Below are positions 57,670 through 64,000 of a stretch of DNA of 64,000 nt, one piece after another. The notes under the pieces were generated by a model. That model worked only from the letters and a program-made list of their open reading frames with translations. It did not search any database and had not been told where the DNA came from. The position numbers were made by a program, and so were the translations under genes. Source of the DNA: Acholoe squamosa (lineage: Eukaryota; Annelida; Polychaeta; Phyllodocida; Polynoidae); contig OX439038.1 in NCBI GenBank assembly GCA_949317995.1, forward strand, positions 33,502,613 through 33,566,612, written 5' to 3'. Positions within the stretch are counted from its first letter, which is position 1; each line of letters opens with the position of its first letter.

Positions 57670-59697
57670 GCAACAAAAATATAGACACTAAGTCAATTTA
57701 CTTATTTCAAAAAGATACGCGGCCTCCACGAACAGCATCTCTTGGCTGAGATACTGATTGTAATGTACTAACAAAAAAGGAATATTCATTGGTAGAAAAT
57801 AGAATAAAAAGTGTTCATTCGTGGTCCTCAGATGGTCTCAGTCTGTGTTGGTAGATCAGTCATCCAGAAAACAAACAAGCTTCAGATGGACGCATGTCGC
57901 TGTGAACTCCCCTATGCAATTATCGGGTATGCTGATACAGATATCCCTCGTCCCTCTACACGACCTGTCCAATAGGCCAGAATGAAAAACCTTCATCAAA
58001 AGCAGCTACACTCTCAGATATAGCGAGGGCATTATGTAAGTTAGGAAGGGAAGCACCGGTATTAAGGGTGACATTCTAAGCAAGCTGCGACACACGGAGG
58101 CAGATATTGCATTGAATCTATAGCTTAAAATCCTAGATAAAAGCTTAGTCGTTTTTATCCTCAATTAGGTGATATAACCCATGAAGGCAAATTGAAGGCA
58201 TACTGTCCCTAGACCTTCAGTGCGAGATGAAGGGATGATTTTAGAGTACTCGACAATTCATTACTCTTCTGCAACGGATAACATAACCTAACACCATGAA
58301 GTTGCCCAGATGAAACGGTGTGCCAAGTGGGACTCCCTAGTTAACAAAAATCAGGAAAATGAGTTTGGACACTGCATCTCAGGAAGTTGACATAATTCAA
58401 TACATAAATCTCTACCGAAAACCAGAAATTCCTGGTTAATAATCGGGAAAAGAGGCATCCCCGAGTAAGGAGAGACCCATGGAAGGAGGGAACCAATGGG
58501 GTAGTTCTTGAAAGAGGCAAACAGCAAGGTATGAATGGGGCCGGAACGAAACAGGAAAGATCTGAGAGAGGACAAGGTCTAATTCATAGGGCCCCATGTG
58601 TATGGGATGAGTGGAACATGCTCATCTGCTGCTCTGCAAGCTAATAAAAAACGGATGCACTAATTGCCCCCAGGTTGGTTCTAATACTGGCTGTGGGAGG
58701 AAGGTCTCCACTTCGTGCTCCTAAAGCTAATTCTGCTTAATGAGTGTGTATAAAACTAAAGGGAACCAGCAAACCAACCTCTCTCAGCGACCAGACACTT
58801 GTCGCCTGCACCGAGAATAGATCAGACAGGCAGGCATGTGGGATCAGAAAGGCCCCGGGAGAAAGGCTTTTGAAAAGATTAAAAAAAAAAAAAAAGGCCA
58901 TGGATTATCGAACGGTCGTGGTAATGAACGACAATGATGTTCAGTGTCTATGTAAGCAGCTCACCATTATCGTTTCTATTTTATTTTAAATGCACATTTA
59001 TAAGGTAACTGCATCATTGCTTTGTATCAATGTAGCACACCGTTAGGGTGTCTTAATAAGGTAAGAGAGGCGCCCAGAATAACATCAGGCAGACACTGAG
59101 GGCCTTATCTCCAGCTGCCAGCCGCCCATACAGTCGGGGTTTAAACGCCCCTTTTTTGCCCTCTCAGGAACCATCCCTGGCAACAGGACACACAGAGGGG
59201 GACCATTGGAATCTCTCAATGCCAATGGGTACACTCTCCCAGCGGCACAATGCCATTACCAGGGAAATGGGCGCGAAGCTGGTAATATCAGCTCGGAGAG
59301 TAACCGAACATAGAAGACAGATGATCAAAAAGATGAGTTTGGAAAGTGTTCAGTCTGCCACAACTAACCGTGTCTATGTGCGTGGGCGTGGTTGATGAGT
59401 GAGTGTGAGAGGGATAGGAATGGGAAGGTGAGGGTTAAACTGGACATCTTATTGACATACAGTATCATAGATATGGGGAACTCGTTCCTAATGCCCATCT
59501 GCGGTATGAACCTTGATGACGTTTGTTAATGCTCTTCATCCAGCATCATCCTTTCCAAAATTGTATCCAATAAATCCCACAAGAGAGCTATAATAGGTGC
59601 CCCCCCCCCATATAAGACATTCGTGTCTAATCTGGCATGACCTGCCTCTGTAGCATGTCTCACGATACTCTGTCATGTCATGCTTGTCCGCATCATC
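57670..59697. other. Probable GMP reductase upstream intron, no other gene recognised
   Basis: Nothing resembling the missing N-terminal exons was found on the minus strand. Apart from the diverged MITE c copy there is only AT-rich sequence with short chance frames (for example 59,156-59,395 +). Confidence 0.5.
58321..58464. mobile_element. MITE c, diverged copy
   Basis: The interior matches the 62,625 copy closely (AATCAGGAAAA...TTTGGACAC, GACATAATTCAATACA, CCAGAAATTCCTGGT) and it ends GAAAAGAGGCATCC, but the termini have decayed and no clean target duplication remains. It is the oldest of the three. Confidence 0.6.
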
Positions 59698-60102
59698 CCC
59701 GGGGGGGGGGCACTTCAATTTTTTTTTTATACAGGTGTGTGGCGGAACCCACAACCCTTACCTTTGCTAGGGCACTTGTTTGCGGGTTTTTTCTTCGAAA
59801 GCCTACCCTTGCTAGGGCACTTTTGACTCAATAATCCTAGATTTATTTTAAAATGTCTTAAATTTACACTGATTGGGGAGAAGATTGAATTTGGTTTATG
59901 CTATTTCTATGAAAACTGTGCTGATCCCAATGAAAATTTCGGAATTTTCCGCTTAATCAGGGTATTTTGCTGAAAGTTGACCCTTGCTAGGGACACTTGT
60001 GGCTGAAACAGGAGGCTTGCTAGGGACTTTTCCTTGAAAAAGTACCCTTGCCAGCCGCACATATGTGTAAACATTACATAGAGAGTGCCCCCCCCCCCCG
60101 GG
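59698..60102 (-). mobile_element. TIR DNA element (MITE-like), copy 2, inverted
   Basis: The reverse complement follows the 247-679 copy closely over its whole length, including the same series of CCCTTGCTAGGG-type motifs and the C/G-rich termini. Flanking bases suggest an imperfect 8-bp duplication (CATCATCC before, TACCATCC after), which is weaker than in copy 1. No coding capacity is seen; open frames through it are chance. Confidence 0.75.
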
Positions 60103-60259
60103 TACCATCCATAGAGGTCACGCCCCCCCCCCATATGTAATCAGCCCCCAAAATACCGCTGTCTCTGCCTTTCCCTGCCACGCTTTGCTCTGCCACTGTC
60201 TGTCTGCATGATGACCTTCGTGTGTCATATCGCATTGGAGGTAAATGTCCTCTTTATAT

Positions 60260-60880
60260 TGTGTGTCTCAGTTCCCCTCCCCACCATGTTTCTCCTCCTA
60301 ACCCTTCCCTGTCATTCCTACCATGTCTCTACCTTCCTGTGACTGTCCTAGTATGTCCCTCCCTCCCTCCACCCCCTAACCTGCCTAGGAGGTTCTTCCC
60401 CTTGCCCCTATTAGACTAATTAGTATATTCCTCGACCCCCTGCCCCATCCCTCCTAACCTACCCTTTCTCCGAGCGCGTCCCTCCTCTTGACTTTCCTAT
60501 TGTATCCCTCCCCTCTGTCCCTTCTACCATACCTCTCCTCCTGCCTCCGTCTATTCTGGAATATCCCCTGCCCAAATCCCTCCTATTAGGTCCCTCCCCT
60601 CCCGCTCTGTCCCCTCTAGCATACTACATGTACTATGTGTAGTATCCCTCCCTCCTGCTCCTCCTTCCAAGCATGTCACTAGATAATAGACAACCCACAC
60701 TGCATGTCCTTCCCCCTTTCCTCTTCCCCCTGCCCTCCAGCAATGCATGTCCATTTACTACATGTACCCCGTCCCCACCCACCCACCGACATGCCCCACT
60801 CCTCATCCTCCTCCCTGCCAGTATGTCACACCCCTCCCCTGCACTATGTTCATCCCACACCTTCTCTGATCCTGATTATC
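60260..60880 (+). repeat. Pyrimidine-rich tract
   Basis: About 600 bp are dominated by C and T on this strand, with recurrent CCCTCC, CTCCTCC and CCTTCC blocks and spaced ATGTC. It looks like a degenerate simple-sequence region; frames through it are chance. Confidence 0.75.
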
Positions 60881-60884
60881 TCTC

Positions 60885-61900
60885 AATCCCTGCCTCAAGG
60901 ATTGCTGTTGTCTGTGTCGCTTCAAGCAGGATAATTCAGCTCAGCGGGTCATCACCTTGAGCAGGTCAGAGGAGAGCAGGTGGTTGTCAAGAGCAGCTCC
61001 AGCAGTGCCACCCTACCACACCACACTGGTCCCTGTACCATTGCTTTGTACAGACATCCATTACAGCATACATGTCTCACTGCCTATGAAGTAAGTGCTC
61101 TGAGGATGAAAAAGTGCTTTGAATCGTTTCTTGTCTTTGTCATCAAGATAATTGAGCACAGTTTTGGGGACCAATGAGGCAATGATGCAGGAATGTGCCA
61201 TGCCGACCCTAGCCTTCGAATGGATAGAAAGGATGCAATGGTGAGTGGTGAGTGGTGGACACATCAGTGCTAAATTAGTCTACGTCATCATGTTGACAAA
61301 TGTGAGCAGCAGCGTACTGACTATAATAACCAGATTAGGAAGAAACATGATTACAAAAAAAAAAAAAAAAAAATGTCGCCACTAACCCTAAGGGTTACAA
61401 CAAATCGATTTTGACAAACAGAATACAAGATGTTAAATCTAAAACATCTTAACCTCAGATCCTGCACCCCTTCATATCATATTTAGGTAAATACGGTGAC
61501 CGTAATACCCCAAATATAGCAGTTTACTGTCAGACGTCTGAAGGCCTTTGCTGAACAACCATGAGATGTCCTTCTACATATATACCTGAGATACTCTAAA
61601 ACCATGCATATGAGACACGGTTGTACCGGTTTAAAGAGACTTTTTTATACCAAATGTACAGGTCTATAGCGGGTATATACAGAGTTTATCGACTGTCAGG
61701 TTGCATAATGCAGTACAAAATCTTCAGATTTTCAATCACCAAGTGCAGCATAATTCTACTTTACTCATACAATCTAGTTGAGCTCATAATACGCCTTCCA
61801 GGTGGGGTTTTGCAGTAGCTGCTTTAGGAAACATGATAGAACGTTCCTAGCAGATAAGTCCGCTTGTGAAAAAGTAGAGCATTGATGTAATGTTGGGTTT
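60885..61900. other. Stretch with no recognisable gene
   Basis: It contains an A-run of about 19 bases near 61,355-61,373 and otherwise ordinary AT-rich sequence. No gene or complete repeat recognised. Confidence 0.5.
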
Positions 61901-61901
61901 T

Positions 61902-62624
61902 ATGGCACTCTACATCATACTTAGTACATATACCTTTAAATACACCATAGCACTCTACATCATACTTAGTACATATACCTTTAAATAGACCATGGCACTC
62001 TACATCATACTTAGTATATACCTTTAAATAGACCATAGCACTCTACATCATACTAAGTACATATACCTTTAAATACACCATGGCACTCTACATCATACTT
62101 AGTATATACCTTTAAATACACCATAGCACTCTACATCATACTTAGTACATATACCTTTAAATAGACCATAGCACTCTACATCATACTTAGTACATATACC
62201 TTTAAATACACCATGGCACTCTACATCATACTTAGTACATATACCTTTAAATACACCATGGCACTCTACATCATACTTAGTACATATACCTTTAAATACA
62301 CCATAGCACTCTACATCATACTTAGTACATATACCTTTAAATAGACCATAGCACTCTACATCATACTTAGTACATATACCTTTAAATACACCATGGCACT
62401 CTACATCATACTTAGTACATTGTATATACCTTTAAATAGACCATAGCACTCTACATCATACTTAGTACATATACCTTTAAATAGACCATGGCACTCTACA
62501 TCATACTTAGTACATTGTATATACCTTTAAATACACCATGGCACTCTACATCATACTTAGTACATATACCTTTAAATAGACCATGGCACTCTACATCATA
62601 CTTAGTACATATACCTTCAAATAC
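61902..62624 (+). repeat. 45-bp minisatellite, about 16 copies
   Basis: The unit is CCATGGCACTCTACATCATA followed by CTTAGTACATATACC and TTTAAATACA. Most units are 45 bp; some are shorter by 4 bp (AGTATATACC) and a few longer (AGTACATTGTATATACC). G/A alternation at CCAT(A/G)GCAC and C/G at AAATA(C/G)A marks unit types. It ends at a MITE insertion. Confidence 0.92.
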
Positions 62625-62767
62625 CAGAGATGCCACTCACTGGTCGACAAAAAAAATCCAGGAAAACTGGACTTTGGACACAGTTTCCGAGTTTAACATA
62701 ATTTGATACAAAAATATTGGAATCGAAACCAGGAATTCCTGGTAAACCAGGAAAAGTGGCATCTCTG
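62625..62767. mobile_element. MITE c, copy inserted in a minisatellite
   Basis: The 143-bp element has perfect 13-bp TIRs (CAGAGATGCCACT / AGTGGCATCTCTG). AAATAC flanks both sides (62,619-62,624; 62,768-62,773), so a 6-bp target duplication is read against the known repeat-unit sequence. Non-coding. Confidence 0.85.
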
Positions 62768-62773
62768 AAATAC

Positions 62774-64000
62774 ACCATAGAAGTTGCTACATGTGGGCTG
62801 TATGAATAGACGGTTCTTACCCTTGTTCTGATCTTAGGTTAGGCAACAATAATTATTTATTTCAGGTAATATGTGGAAAATGTAGGGTAATAGTATGTCA
62901 GATTTTGCTTTTCTATTGCAATATGCAGGGGCGTAGGAAAAGGGGGGGGGGGGCAGGGGGGCCCCCCCAATCAACAAGGAGGTGGGGCCTGAGTATGTCT
63001 GGCCCCCCCCCAAATTTGTCAAAAAGTCATAACAAAATGGAAAAGAAACTAAAACGTTGCACCTCAAATTAGATTGATACTGGTGATGGGATAGGGAAAT
63101 GGGGGGCTGAGCCTAAAATCAGAACCAAAAATTACTTTTCTATACAAATTATATATACAGATGTATAGGTGTCATCGCACTTGATATGATTTTTCTTTGA
63201 CAGCTATAATGTCTTGAATTGAGTCACAGTGAGTCAGGGATGACTAAATTGACTAAATATCTGCCAAAATACATATAATTGCTTCAAAATTAAAGTGAAA
63301 ATTCTAGGGTCGGCCCTGTTTTGCTAGGTAGGGTCAGGCTACCTGTATCTCAGTGTGGAGATATGTTGGGTTCTTTGTGTCTCTAATCTAATGCTGACTA
63401 CAATACGTCCATTATTGTATAGATACCCATTCTCTGGCAGGATGCGGGTAATATTTATAGATACTTCTCTTGGGTCTCAAAAAACCTTGGAGTGATCAAA
63501 TGGAAATTCATGAATAGAGATCTTCTATAGGTTATTATGTGTCTCCAGAAACGAAAAAGAAAAGAAATGACGGCAAATGATCTTGAGGACTCCTCCCAGG
63601 CTGTCCCCATTACCAAGACACATTTTTCTTAATACAAAATATAAGGGCACACGTTTCTCTTCAGTCTTACTACCTGTCAGCAAGCCCCATGCCAAACCAA
63701 CGTGGTTACCAGACTTTGGTACTGAAGACTGTGGTGAGCTTCCAACCATTTCAAGTAACTAAATATGAATTGAGGATTGGGCCTGGTTAGCTACGGCAAT
63801 GATGGTAATTTGATTTATTGCTTCACTTGTTACAATAATGAAAGCGGCCCATCTGGCACCAGGGAGGTTTGTATTCACATTCAATCACACCAGGCACCTG
63901 CCATCCACGTGATAAGCATACACGCCCATACAAGCCCTCTTCCATCGACAGTCCTCCCACCTACCCTCCCTATAAGATCCCAGTACCCAACTACATGTAC
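62774..64000. other. Stretch with no recognisable gene
   Basis: It includes a G-run then C-runs (62,939-63,010) and AT-rich sequence. The open frames are short and unrecognised. Confidence 0.5.

Noticed and set aside
60222-60960. Pro/Ser-rich ORFs
   Set aside because: They are translations of a pyrimidine-rich simple-sequence region.
61902-62624. CRISPR-like array
   Set aside because: Repeats are contiguous with no unique spacers, in an animal genome; it is a minisatellite.

Overview
This is metazoan genomic DNA that is gene-poor and rich in repeats, most likely from a bilaterian marine invertebrate. The evidence is one interrupted host gene with GT-AG introns (GMP reductase), Ty3/gypsy and BEL/Pao LTR retrotransposons, many short terminal-inverted-repeat elements, long microsatellites, and no bacterial gene layout. 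A mollusc, brachiopod or amphioxus would fit; the sequence alone does not decide.

Layout. 1-5 kb: a TIR element with a near-8-bp-perfect target duplication, a perfect 22-bp palindrome, degenerate repeats and a 58-bp tandem repeat. 5.2-6.9 kb: three unrecognised intronless ORFs around a CRE-bearing palindrome. 10.4-11.6 kb: a broken Ty3/gypsy integrase remnant. 14.2-23.8 kb: a large broken Ty3/gypsy element on the + strand with gag, pol, an extra 3' coding region containing C2H2-like fingers, and a long repeat-filled LTR. 23.9-24.0 kb: a separate integrase scrap on the - strand. 24.06-30.9 kb: a broken BEL/Pao element arranged body-LTR-start of a second body. 31.8-33.4 kb: a broken NADAR-domain gene whose last part sits in a 1.17-kb tandem duplication carrying two PIF/Harbinger-like MITEs per unit.

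33,866-46,707: a whole-looking, very young Ty3/gypsy element on the - strand has inserted into the second duplication unit. It has LTRs identical by eye (374 bp), a 4-bp target duplication and a tRNA-His-type primer site. It has gag, pol and a third 988-codon ORF with paired C2H2-type fingers, and two CRE octamers lie just upstream of that ORF. 47.5-48.9 kb: a LINE endonuclease fragment split by a TIR element that carries two tRNA-like sequences, then a foldback and an 80-bp tandem repeat. 52,796-57,663 (-): six 3' exons of GMP reductase, whose 5' exons lie beyond the window; its introns and flanks hold MITEs, hairpin repeats and a long TA tract. 59.7-64 kb: the inverted second copy of the 247-679 element, a pyrimidine-rich tract and a 45-bp minisatellite with a MITE in it.

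The only confidently functional host gene is GMP reductase. The best candidate for something new is the third ORF of the young gypsy element, because a second, older gypsy lineage in the same window also carries a finger-bearing coding region downstream of pol. The nested order duplication, then MITEs or MITEs then duplication, then LTR insertion, can be read directly from the junctions.
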